A stretch of 64,000 nucleotides of DNA from Acidibrevibacterium fodinaquatile (GTDB taxonomy: Bacteria > Pseudomonadota > Alphaproteobacteria > Acetobacterales > Acetobacteraceae): NCBI RefSeq assembly GCF_003352165.1, contig NZ_CP029176.1, positions 3,603,501 to 3,667,500 on the forward strand, read 5' to 3'. Made by a program: the position numbers and the translations under genes. Below are positions 50,995 to 59,042 of the stretch, piece by piece. Position 1 is the stretch's first letter; each line of letters begins with the position of its first letter. The notes beneath the pieces were generated by a model, which was not told where the DNA came from, ran no database searches, and worked only from the letters and a program-made list of their open reading frames with translations.

Positions 50995-52008
50995 TCAGGC
51001 CGGAGCGGCGCCGACGCGCACGAGGAGCTTGCCGAAATTGCGCCCGCCGAGAATGCCGATCAGCGCGTCGGGAGCGTTTTCGAGGCCATCGACGATGTCT
51101 TCGCGGTATTTCAGGCTGCCGTCCAGCACCCAGGGTGTCGCCAGCGCCCGCCATTCGGCGAAGCGCTCGGGCTTGTCGGAGACGATCAGGCCCTGAATGC
51201 GTAGCCGGTTGCGCACCACCATCATCAGATTGGGGCCGGGACGCGGCTCGGTGTCGTTATATTCGGCGACCATGCCGCACATCACCACCCGGCCGAAGGC
51301 GTTGAGCCGGGGGAAGACCAGGCGCTGCAGATCACCCCCGACATTCTCGAAATAGACATCGATCCCGTTCGGGCAAGCGTCATTCAACGCCGCCTTGAGA
51401 TCGAGGCTGCGATGATCGATGCATTCATCGAAGCCGAGCGTTTCCTGCACGAAGAGACATTTCTCCGGCCCGCCGGCAACACCGACGACGCGCGCCCCGG
51501 CTCGCTTGGCGAGCTGGCCGGCGACCGCGCCGACCGCGCCCGAGGCCGCCGAGATCACCACCGTCTCGCCCGCTTTCGGCTGGCCGATATCGGTCATCCC
51601 GGAATAGGCGGTGGTGCCGGGCATGCCGAGGACGCCGAGATAGGTGGAGAGCGGCGCGCCGTTTTTCGGCAGCTTCACCACCGCCTTCGCCGGTGCCACG
51701 AGATGGCTCGCCCAGCCGCGCGGGCCGACGACGACATCGCCTGGCGCAAAGCCAGGATCGCGCGAGGCGATCACCTCGCCGATGGTCTCGCCCTCCATCA
51801 TGCCGCCGATCGGCACCGGCGCGGCATAGGATTTCGCATCCGAAAGCCGCCCACGCATATAGGGATCGATCGAGAGAAAGAGGGTGCGGGTGAGAACCTG
51901 GCCCTCGGCGGGCTCAGGCATCGCGCTTTCCTCGATCGCGAAAATATCCGGCGTCGGCGCGCCCACCGGGCGACGACGGAGAACGACGACCTGGCGCTTG
52001 CTCATCAC
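50995..52008 (-). CDS. NADP-dependent medium-chain oxidoreductase (CurA/leukotriene B4 12-hydroxydehydrogenase-like)
   Basis: A 337-residue zinc-free MDR enzyme. Visible family features are TRTLFLSIDPYMRGRLSDAK near the N-terminus, LGVLGMPGTTAYSGM, the NADP-binding loop VISAASGAVGAVAGQLAKRA, and DVYFENVGGDLQRLVFPRLN. Relatives reduce double bonds of alpha,beta-unsaturated ketones and aldehydes. Its start overlaps the stop of the zinc alcohol dehydrogenase gene by four bases, so both belong to one transcript. A four-base overlap and the shared chemistry suggest a joint detoxification or catabolic role. Confidence 0.92.
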   Translation of the reverse strand: MMSKRQVVVLRRRPVGAPTPDIFAIEESAMPEPAEGQVLTRTLFLSIDPYMRGRLSDAKSYAAPVPIGGMMEGETIGEVIASRDPGFAPGDVVVGPRGWASHLVAPAKAVVKLPKNGAPLSTYLGVLGMPGTTAYSGMTDIGQPKAGETVVISAASGAVGAVAGQLAKRAGARVVGVAGGPEKCLFVQETLGFDECIDHRSLDLKAALNDACPNGIDVYFENVGGDLQRLVFPRLNAFGRVVMCGMVAEYNDTEPRPGPNLMMVVRNRLRIQGLIVSDKPERFAEWRALATPWVLDGSLKYREDIVDGLENAPDALIGILGGRNFGKLLVRVGAAPA

Positions 52009-53066
52009 GCGGCCTCCGCCCGGAGCACGAGGCGCCCCGTCACCTTGCCGTCACGAAGCCGCATCAGGGCCGCATTGGCGTCACGCTGGGGCACCTCGGT
52101 CACCGGCAGCGGCTTGACGGCGCCGGATTGAGCGAGCTTCACCAAGGCGCGGAGATCCTTGACGGTGCCGACATAGCTTCCCTGAACGGTCAGCGCCCGG
52201 ATCGGCATCAAGGGCAGCGGCAAAGAGAGTTCGCCGCCGAAAAGGCCGACCTGCACCAGCTTGCCGCCCTTGCGCAAGGCGTCGAAGGCAAAGCGCGCCG
52301 TCGCCGTGCCGTTGACGAGATCGATCACCGCCGCGACCGGCCCGCCGCACGCCTCGATGATGCGTTTGGCAACCCCTTCGCCGCTGCCATCGATGGTTTG
52401 GCTCGCGCCCTCGCGCCGAGCCGCTTCGCGCTTTTCGGCGCTGACATCGACGACGACGATATTCTTGTGCCCGAGCGCCTTTAAGATCTCGATCGCGTTC
52501 ATCCCGAGCCCGCCGGCACCGACCAGCACCACCGGCTCCTCGGGCGGCAGCGGCATGACCTTCTGGATCGCGGAATAGACGGTGATCCCCGAGCAGGCAT
52601 AGGTCGCCGCAACCGCCGGATCGAGGGTGCCGGGATCGACGAGATGGCGCGGATGCGGCGCTAAAACGTGCGTCGCGTAACCGCCATTCTGATAAACGCC
52701 GAGGCTTTTCGGCTTGAGGCACATATTATCCTCGTCCCCGAGACAGGCGGCGCAGGTGCCACAGCCGACCCAGGGGTAGACGATGCGAAGATCGCCCGGC
52801 TTCACGCCTTTGGCCTCCGGCCCGAGCTTGACCACCCGGCCGACGATTTCATGGCCCATGGCGAGCGGCAGCACGACGCCACGATCGACGAGCGACATTC
52901 GTTTGCCGCCGCCGAGATCATAAAAACCTTCCCAGATATGGAGATCGGAATGGCAGACGCCGCAATGCGTCGTCTCCAGGAGCACTTCCGTCCCTTTCGG
53001 CTCCGGGGTCGGAAGCTCCATTTCCTTGAGCGGGGCTCCGTTGGCAACCACGGCCCAGGCGCGCAT
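52005..53066 (-). CDS. Zinc-dependent alcohol dehydrogenase
   Basis: A 353-residue MDR alcohol dehydrogenase. The catalytic zinc ligands are Cys in THCGVCHSDLH and the His-Glu of GHEIVG; the structural zinc site is CGTCAACLGDEDNMC. The NAD-binding loop is VVLVGAGGLGMNAIEIL. Cofactor-binding Asp in NIVVVDVSAEK favours NAD. It acts on primary alcohols or aldehydes of unknown identity. ATG 53066 follows a short spacer after the D-2-hydroxyacid dehydrogenase gene. It is first of a two-gene unit with the CurA-like reductase. Confidence 0.93.
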   Translation of the reverse strand: MRAWAVVANGAPLKEMELPTPEPKGTEVLLETTHCGVCHSDLHIWEGFYDLGGGKRMSLVDRGVVLPLAMGHEIVGRVVKLGPEAKGVKPGDLRIVYPWVGCGTCAACLGDEDNMCLKPKSLGVYQNGGYATHVLAPHPRHLVDPGTLDPAVAATYACSGITVYSAIQKVMPLPPEEPVVLVGAGGLGMNAIEILKALGHKNIVVVDVSAEKREAARREGASQTIDGSGEGVAKRIIEACGGPVAAVIDLVNGTATARFAFDALRKGGKLVQVGLFGGELSLPLPLMPIRALTVQGSYVGTVKDLRALVKLAQSGAVKPLPVTEVPQRDANAALMRLRDGKVTGRLVLRAEAA

Positions 53067-53127
53067 CGTTTTCCTCCTCTAAGATCGGTCTCGGTTGCCG
53101 CCATGGGAGAACGCCGCGCCCCAGCCG

Positions 53128-54120
53128 TCAAGCGGAAGGCGCGATCGCCTCGGGATTGACGACCCGCATCGGTGCGCCGTCGAGGAAGGCCGCGATGTTT
53201 TCGATCGCCTCGCCATAGAACTGGCGGAAGATCGCGCCCGTCCCGAAGCCGAGATGCGGCGTGAGCACGGTGTTGGGCAAAGTGCGCAGCGGATGGTCGG
53301 CGGGCAGCGGCTCGGTATCGAAAACATCGAGTGCCGCGATGATGCGTCCCTCGCGGAGCGCCGCGACCAGCGCCGCCTCCTCGATCAGCGGGCCGCGCGC
53401 GGTGTTGACGACGATCGCCCCCGGCTTGAGCCGCGCCAACTCGGCAGCGCCGAGCACACCGCGGGTGCGGGCGGAGAGCACGAGATGGAGACTGATCGCA
53501 TCCGACTGTGCAAGCAGCGCCTCTTTCGTTGCATACTCCGCCCCGGCCTCGGCGGCGCGCTCTGGCGTCAGGTTGGCGCTCCAGGCGAGCACACGCATGC
53601 CCAGCGCGCGGCCGTAGCCGGCCATGCGCGCGCCGATCCGCCCGAGCCCGATCACGCCGAGCGTCGCACCGGCGAGCGTCTGGCCCAGCCCGACCCCCTC
53701 CTGGAAGCGCCCGGCACGGATCGCGGCATCGCCGGCCGGGACATGGCGCGCGGCGGCGAGCAGCAAGGCGAGCGCGAGTTCCGCCGTCGCCGCGCCTGAC
53801 GCGTCGCTCCCGGTGTTGCACACCAGCACGCCAGCTTTGGTGCAGGCGGCGAGATCGAGGGTGCCGGCGCGCGGCCCGGTCATGGCGATCAGCTTGAGGC
53901 GCGGCAGACGCGCGATGAGGGATGCGGGAAACGCCGTCCGCTCGCGCATCGGGAGCAGGATGTCGTAGGCCGCGAGGCGGGAAGCCGCCTCGTCTTCGGA
54001 GGCGAAGGCGGCCGGGAAAAAATCGACCGTCGCGCGGGCTTCGAGTGCCCGCCAATCGGCGCTAGCGCGGGCGATGCCCTGCCAATCATCGAGCACCGCG
54101 ATCTTGACCAATGACGCCAT
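53128..54120 (-). CDS. D-2-hydroxyacid dehydrogenase family protein
   Basis: A 330-residue enzyme. The NAD-binding motif is LGVIGLGRIGARMAGYGRAL. Active-site residues are the Arg in VVNTARGPLIEE, the Glu in DVFDTEPLPADHPL and the His in LTPHLGFGT. The substrate domain contains LIAMTGPRAGTLDLAAC. Close relatives reduce glyoxylate, hydroxypyruvate or other 2-oxoacids. AGAGGAAACC precedes ATG 54120; the frame extends upstream but would overlap the divergent dehydrogenase. Substrate is not determinable from the sequence. Confidence 0.9.
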   Translation of the reverse strand: MASLVKIAVLDDWQGIARASADWRALEARATVDFFPAAFASEDEAASRLAAYDILLPMRERTAFPASLIARLPRLKLIAMTGPRAGTLDLAACTKAGVLVCNTGSDASGAATAELALALLLAAARHVPAGDAAIRAGRFQEGVGLGQTLAGATLGVIGLGRIGARMAGYGRALGMRVLAWSANLTPERAAEAGAEYATKEALLAQSDAISLHLVLSARTRGVLGAAELARLKPGAIVVNTARGPLIEEAALVAALREGRIIAALDVFDTEPLPADHPLRTLPNTVLTPHLGFGTGAIFRQFYGEAIENIAAFLDGAPMRVVNPEAIAPSA

Positions 54121-54191
54121 CGGGTTTCCTCTTTGTCTCGGTTGCCGGGAGGTGCCGGCAGGGTGAACCGGGGAAAGAGGACTGGCAAGCG

Positions 54192-55136
54192 ATGGACGAA
54201 AAAAGCCAACGCCGAGTCGCGGTGATCGGGGCGGGGCTGATCGGACGCTCTTGGGCGATCGTCTTCGCGCGCGCCGGATTCGCCGTCGCGTTGTGGGACG
54301 CGGTGCCGGCGGCACTCCCGGCGGCGCGCGCGTTCATCGCGGCGCGGCTGCCCGAACTCGCCGAAGTCGGTCTCCTCGCCGATCCGCCGGCGACGGTGCT
54401 GGCGCGCATCACCCTCGCGCCCAGCCTCGCCGAAGCGCTCGCCGGCGCCGAATACGTCCAGGAAAACGGCCCCGAGCGGGTCGAGGCCAAAGCTGACCTG
54501 TTCGCCGAGCTGGACCGCCTCGCCGCCCCCGACGCCATCCTCGCGAGTTCGACCTCCGGCATCCCGGCGAGCCAGTTCACCGGCAATCTCGCCGGGCGGG
54601 GGCGCTGCCTCGTCGCGCATCCGGTCAATCCGCCTTATCTCGTGCCGGTGGTGGAACTCTGCCCGGCGCCGTGGACCGATCCCGCGGTGGTCGCGCGGGC
54701 GCGGGCGCTGATGGAGGCGGCCGGGCAGGTGCCGGCGACGGTGAACCGGGAGGTCACCGGCTTCGTCCTCAACCGGCTGCAAATGGCCCTGCTCGGCGAG
54801 GCGTTCCGGCTGGTGCGCGACGGGGTCGTCAGCGAGGAGGATCTCGACGCGACGATCAAGCACGGGCTTGGTCTGCGCTGGTCGTTCATGGGGCCGTTCG
54901 AGACCATAGACCTCAACGCGCCGGGCGGGCTCGCCGATTACGTCGCCCGCTATGGCGGGCTTTACAAGGAGGTTGAACGCGAGATGACGCCCTGTGACCT
55001 CACGCCCGACCTTGTCGCCCGGCTCGCCGCCCCCCGCCGCGCCGCGCTGCCGCTCGCCGACCACCCGGCCCGCCAGGCCTGGCGTGATCGGCGGCTGATG
55101 GCGCTGGCGGCGCACAAGGCCGAGCAGCCGGCATGA
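54192..55136 (+). CDS. 3-hydroxyacyl-CoA dehydrogenase family protein, L-gulonate/lambda-crystallin type
   Basis: A 314-residue NAD-dependent dehydrogenase. The N-terminal Rossmann motif is VAVIGAGLIGRSWAIVFARA. LASSTSGIPASQF and LVAHPVNPPYLVPVVELCPA carry the catalytic Ser and His in this family. NREVTGFVLNRLQMALLGEA begins the C-terminal helical domain. The HPVNPPYLVPVVELCP block is typical of L-gulonate 3-dehydrogenase, lambda-crystallin and L-carnitine dehydrogenases rather than fatty-acid beta-oxidation enzymes. ATG 54192 has AGAGGAC upstream. It overlaps the FAD oxidase gene by four bases. Confidence 0.9.
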   Translation: MDEKSQRRVAVIGAGLIGRSWAIVFARAGFAVALWDAVPAALPAARAFIAARLPELAEVGLLADPPATVLARITLAPSLAEALAGAEYVQENGPERVEAKADLFAELDRLAAPDAILASSTSGIPASQFTGNLAGRGRCLVAHPVNPPYLVPVVELCPAPWTDPAVVARARALMEAAGQVPATVNREVTGFVLNRLQMALLGEAFRLVRDGVVSEEDLDATIKHGLGLRWSFMGPFETIDLNAPGGLADYVARYGGLYKEVEREMTPCDLTPDLVARLAAPRRAALPLADHPARQAWRDRRLMALAAHKAEQPA

Positions 55137-56563
55137 ACGCGGCCGAGGCCCTCGCCGCGCTCGCCGAGTGCCTCGGGCCACGCGGGCTGATCACCGACCC
55201 CGCCGATATCGCGCCCTATGCCGAGGATTGGCGGCGGCTCTATCGCGGCCGCCCGCCCGCCGTGTTGCGCCCGGGGAGCACCGCCGAACTCGCCGCCGCC
55301 GTCCGCATCTGCGCCGAGGCCGGGCTTGGCATCGTGCCGCAGGGCGGCAATACCAGCATGGTCGGCGGCGCGACCCCGTCCGCGCACGGCGACGAGGTGG
55401 TTCTCACCCTGTCGCGGCTCAACCGCGTGCGCGCCATCGACCCGGTCGATCTCACCCTCACCATCGAGGCCGGGGCGACGGTCAAGGCGGCGCAGGATGC
55501 GGCGGCCGAGGCCGGCTGCCAGTTGCCGCTTTCGATCGCCTCGGAAGGGAGTGCCACCATCGGCGGCGTGCTCTCGACCAACGCCGGCGGCAATATGACG
55601 CTCCGCTTCGGCAATGCCCGCGATCTCGTGCTCGGCCTCGAGGTGGTGCTCGCCGATGGCCGGGTGTGGGAGGGGCTCCGGCGGTTGCGCAAAGACAATA
55701 CCGGCTATTGTCTCCGCCAGATTTTCCTCGGCGCCGAGGGCACGCTCGGCATCATCACCGCCGCCGTACTCAAGCTGGTGCCGGCGCCGCGCGAGCGCTT
55801 GGTTGCGTTTGCCTCGCTGCCGAACCCCGAGGCGGCGCTCGCGCTGCTGACCCGCTGCCAGCGTCATGACCCCTCGGCGCTGCTTGCCTTCGAATATATG
55901 GGGGGAGACGGCATGGACCTCGTGCTCCGCCACATCCCGGACACGCAGCTTCCCATCGCTGCCGCAGCGCATTACGTCTTGGCCGAATTCGCCTCGCCCC
56001 GCCGCGCGGCCGGGCTCGCTGAGGGCGTCGAGGAGATGCTGGCGCAAGCGATGGCGGCGGGCGAGGTGCTGGACGCGACGCTGGCGGCGAGCGAGGCGCA
56101 GGCGCGGGCGATGTGGCGGCTGCGCGAGGAGCACGCGGAGGCGCAAAAGCGCGCCGGCGCCAGCATCAAGAACGACGTCTCGGTACCGGTCTCGCTGGTG
56201 CCGCGCTTCCTGCGCGACGCCCCTGCCGCCTGTGCCGCACTCATGCCGGGGATCCGCGTCGTTGCCTTCGGCCATCTCGGCGACGGCAACATCCACTTCA
56301 ACCTGCGCCCGCCCGAGGGCATGGCGGACGAGGATTTCCTCGCCCAGGACCACGCCGTGATGGACGCCGTGCTCGGCGTCGTGCGGCGCTTGGGCGGCAG
56401 CTTCTCGGCCGAGCACGGAGTCGGCCAGCTCAAAACCTACCTGATGCCGGAATGGCGCGGCGGGGTCGAACTCGACCTCATGCGCGCGCTCAAGACGGCG
56501 TTCGACCCGCGCGGCCTCCTGAACCCAGGAAAGGTTTTGCCGCAGGCACACCCCAACGGATAA
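55133..56563 (+). CDS. FAD-linked oxidase, D-2-hydroxyacid dehydrogenase type (GlcD/D2HGDH/D-LDH-like)
   Basis: A 476-residue vanillyl-alcohol-oxidase-fold flavoprotein. The FAD-binding segment is VPQGGNTSMVGGATPSAHGD and SIASEGSATIGGVLSTNAGG follows. The C-terminal FAD-linked oxidase domain has FGHLGDGNIHFNLRPP and SAEHGVGQLKTYLM, with zinc or substrate-binding His residues. Members oxidise D-2-hydroxyglutarate, D-lactate, glycolate or related acids. The start overlaps the preceding dehydrogenase gene. The last eight residues and the stop codon lie in a copy of the intergenic hairpin repeat, so the C-terminus may have been shortened or extended by the repeat. Confidence 0.9.
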   Translation: MNAAEALAALAECLGPRGLITDPADIAPYAEDWRRLYRGRPPAVLRPGSTAELAAAVRICAEAGLGIVPQGGNTSMVGGATPSAHGDEVVLTLSRLNRVRAIDPVDLTLTIEAGATVKAAQDAAAEAGCQLPLSIASEGSATIGGVLSTNAGGNMTLRFGNARDLVLGLEVVLADGRVWEGLRRLRKDNTGYCLRQIFLGAEGTLGIITAAVLKLVPAPRERLVAFASLPNPEAALALLTRCQRHDPSALLAFEYMGGDGMDLVLRHIPDTQLPIAAAAHYVLAEFASPRRAAGLAEGVEEMLAQAMAAGEVLDATLAASEAQARAMWRLREEHAEAQKRAGASIKNDVSVPVSLVPRFLRDAPAACAALMPGIRVVAFGHLGDGNIHFNLRPPEGMADEDFLAQDHAVMDAVLGVVRRLGGSFSAEHGVGQLKTYLMPEWRGGVELDLMRALKTAFDPRGLLNPGKVLPQAHPNG

Positions 56564-56595
56564 ACGTTTTTTGGCTCTTTTTTTCAAAAAAGAGC
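56532..56595 (-). repeat. Composite repeat, hairpin 1 plus part of middle segment (reverse orientation)
   Basis: GCTCTTTTTT-TC-AAAAAAGAGC (56574-56595) is a 10-bp hairpin with the flanking TTTGCCGCAGGCACA and ACCCCAACGGATAA. Its arms differ from the other copies at paired positions (GCTC/GAGC versus GTTC/GAAC), so pairing is kept. It lies at and beyond the end of the FAD oxidase gene. Confidence 0.8.
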
Positions 56596-56790
56596 GCTTT
56601 TTTCTGCCTTTCGCCACTTTCTCGCACCGCCAAACGGCATGACGCCGCGCCCACGCGCCGGCGGGCGTCACGCCCTGCGCAAAAATACGCAGCCAAGTCG
56701 CTCGGCAGTTGCTTTCGCCGAAGTTCTGGCCCAGAAACCGGCGATCCCCACTTCGCTGGTTGCATCTGGGACGACGCAAAGCAGGCCGCC

Positions 56791-57930
56791 ATGCTCTCCG
56801 CGCTCCGACTTGGCCAGATCGACCGCTATCTCCTCGGCCAGCTCCTGGCCGGGCTGGTTGCCTCGACCGGTGGCCTGGTCGCGCTGATCTGGCTGACCCA
56901 GTCGCTCCGCTTCATCGATCTCGTCGTCAATCGCGGTCTCTCGCTGGTGGTGTTTCTCCAGCTCACCGGCCTTCTGATCCCGAGCTTCGTCGCCGTCATC
57001 CTGCCGATCACCACCTATGTCGTGGTGCAGTTCACCTATCAGCGCCTGGCGAGCGACCGCGAGCTGACGGTGATGCGTGCCGCCGGGCTTTCGGCTTACG
57101 CGCTTTCGCGCCCGGCGATGATGCTGGCGCTGATCTCGGTCGTCACCTGCTTTGTCCTCGATGTCTGGGTGGTGCCTTCGGCCTCGGCGGCGTTCCGCGA
57201 GGAACAGTTCCGCATCCGCAACCGCATGGCCGCCTTCATGCTCCAAGACGGCGTCTTCACCCAGGTCTCCGACGACATGACGGTCTATGTCCGTCGGCGC
57301 GATTCGGACGGCACGCTGCATGGCGTGATGATCGATGACGCGCGCCAGAAGAACGCGCATGCGACGATCCTCGCCCGCCGCGGCCGCTTCCTGCCCTCGA
57401 CCGATGCGCCGCGCGTGCTGCTGCTGGACGGCACCCGCCAGGAGATCGATCATCAGACCGGGCGGCTCAACATTCTCACGTTCGCGCAGAATGTCATCGA
57501 GCTTTCCTCCAACAAATCGACCGCGCAGCGCTTTCGCGACGCGACCGAGATGTCGCTCGGCGAATTGCTGCACCCCGACCCGGCGGTGGTCACGGCGCGC
57601 GATCGGCCGAAATTCGTCGTCGAGGCGCATCGCCGCCTGACCGCGCCGCTCACCGCCGCCTCCTTCGCCATGGTTGCCCTGGTCGCGGTGCTGCGCGGCG
57701 CGTTTCAGCGCCATGGCGGGCTTTTGCGCCCGTTCATCGCGGTGCTCGTCGTCGTCGGCCTGCTTGCCGCCGGTCTGATGATCGCCAATCTCGCGGCGCG
57801 CGTGCCGGCGCTGATCCCGCTGATCTGGGTGCATGCCATCGCGCCCGGCATGGTCTGCGCCTGGATGCTGTTCGTGCCCGAACTCCGTCTCGGCCGCCTT
57901 TCGTCCCTCGTCCCCGGGGCGGCGGCATGA
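56791..57930 (+). CDS. lptF: LPS export ABC transporter permease LptF
   Basis: A 379-residue inner-membrane protein of the YjgP/YjgQ family. The first membrane segment follows RYLLGQLLAGLVASTGGLVA. The cytoplasmic coupling part LASDRELTVMRAAGLSAYAL (E-x-x-x-x-x-x-AG) matches LptF. A periplasmic beta-jellyroll domain lies between spans 3 and 4, and three spans end the protein. ATG 56791 was chosen for length; the open frame extends far upstream but overlaps the oxidase gene and repeat. It moves lipopolysaccharide out of the inner membrane with LptG, LptB and LptC. It overlaps lptG by four bases. Confidence 0.95.
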   Translation: MLSALRLGQIDRYLLGQLLAGLVASTGGLVALIWLTQSLRFIDLVVNRGLSLVVFLQLTGLLIPSFVAVILPITTYVVVQFTYQRLASDRELTVMRAAGLSAYALSRPAMMLALISVVTCFVLDVWVVPSASAAFREEQFRIRNRMAAFMLQDGVFTQVSDDMTVYVRRRDSDGTLHGVMIDDARQKNAHATILARRGRFLPSTDAPRVLLLDGTRQEIDHQTGRLNILTFAQNVIELSSNKSTAQRFRDATEMSLGELLHPDPAVVTARDRPKFVVEAHRRLTAPLTAASFAMVALVAVLRGAFQRHGGLLRPFIAVLVVVGLLAAGLMIANLAARVPALIPLIWVHAIAPGMVCAWMLFVPELRLGRLSSLVPGAAA

Positions 57931-59039
57931 TCATCGCCGCGACCTTCCTCCGCTATATCTCGCGGGTGTTCGTCTTCGCCGTCCTCACCATGATCGCGGC
58001 GCTTTCCGGGCTCGTCGCGCTGTTTGACTTCATCGAGCTTTTGCGCCGCGCCGCGACCCGGCCGCAAGCGACCTTCGGCATCGTCTCCGAGATCGCGGCG
58101 CTGCGGCTGCCGTGGGAGGCGATGCAGATCCTGCCGTTTGCCGTGCTGCTCGGCGGGATTTCGGCGTTCTGGCGCCTGACCCGCTCGTCGGAGCTGATCG
58201 TTGCGCGGGCGACCGGGCTTTCGGCGTGGCAATTCCTCTCCGGCCCAACCTTGTGCGCGGCCTTGCTCGGCGCCATCGCGACGGCGGCGGTGACCCCGCT
58301 TTCGGCGGTGATGCTGGCCCGCGCCGAAGCGCTCGACAACCTCTATCTCACCTCGACCGGCGGGCCGCTGTCGCTCGCCGGCGGCCAGCTCTGGCTCCGC
58401 CAATCCGACCACGCGCTGGTGCCGGAGGGAGTTTCGATCATCCACGCCGAGCAAGTGGCGCTCACCCGCCGCGTGCTCTCGGTGAGCGAGGTCAGCGTTT
58501 TTCGCCTGGCGCCGCATGACCAGCTTTTGCAGCGCATCGAGGCGCAACGCGCGGTGCTCGATCACGGCACCTGGCGGCTGGAAGCGGCGCGGGTGGTTTC
58601 CACCGATCGGCCGCCCGAACCGGCGGGGACGATCCTGCTGCCGACCGATCTCACCGTCGCCCGCGTCGAGGAGAGCTTCGCCTCGCCGGACACGCTCTCG
58701 TTTTGGAAGCTGCCAGACTTCATCGCACTCCTCGAGCGCTCCGGGTTTTCCGCGATCCGCCATCGGCTGCGTTTCCAAAGCCTGCTCGCGCTGCCGGTCT
58801 TGGCGGCGACGATGACGCTGGTCGCGGCCGGGTTCTCGATGCGCCCGACGCGGCGCGGCGGCACCGCGCGGATGATCGGGAGCGGGGTTTCCGCCGGTTT
58901 CGCGCTGTTCATGGTCTCCAAGGTCGCCGAGGAATTCGGCGGCTCCGGCGCCTTGCCGATCGTCCTCGCCGCCTGGGCGCCGGCAGCGGCCGGGCTGATG
59001 CTGGCGATCGCGCTGCTGCTTCATCTGGAAGACGGCTGA
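57927..59039 (+). CDS. lptG: LPS export ABC transporter permease LptG
   Basis: A 370-residue partner of LptF with the same plan: RVFVFAVLTMIAALSGLVAL as first span, LTRSSELIVARATGLSAWQF as the coupling helix, a periplasmic domain, and C-terminal spans (ALPIVLAAWAPAAAGLMLAI). It completes the membrane part of the Lpt transporter. The gene begins in the lptF stop region (ATGA) and ends three bases before lptD, so bridge and outer-membrane components are produced from one transcript. Confidence 0.95.
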   Translation: MIIAATFLRYISRVFVFAVLTMIAALSGLVALFDFIELLRRAATRPQATFGIVSEIAALRLPWEAMQILPFAVLLGGISAFWRLTRSSELIVARATGLSAWQFLSGPTLCAALLGAIATAAVTPLSAVMLARAEALDNLYLTSTGGPLSLAGGQLWLRQSDHALVPEGVSIIHAEQVALTRRVLSVSEVSVFRLAPHDQLLQRIEAQRAVLDHGTWRLEAARVVSTDRPPEPAGTILLPTDLTVARVEESFASPDTLSFWKLPDFIALLERSGFSAIRHRLRFQSLLALPVLAATMTLVAAGFSMRPTRRGGTARMIGSGVSAGFALFMVSKVAEEFGGSGALPIVLAAWAPAAAGLMLAIALLLHLEDG

Positions 59040-59042
59040 GCG

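Noticed and set aside
50798-51154. Extension of the aminotransferase frame beyond ATG 50797
   Set aside because: The frame runs through the repeat and the end of the CurA-like gene; the internal ATG has a good ribosome-binding site and normal length.
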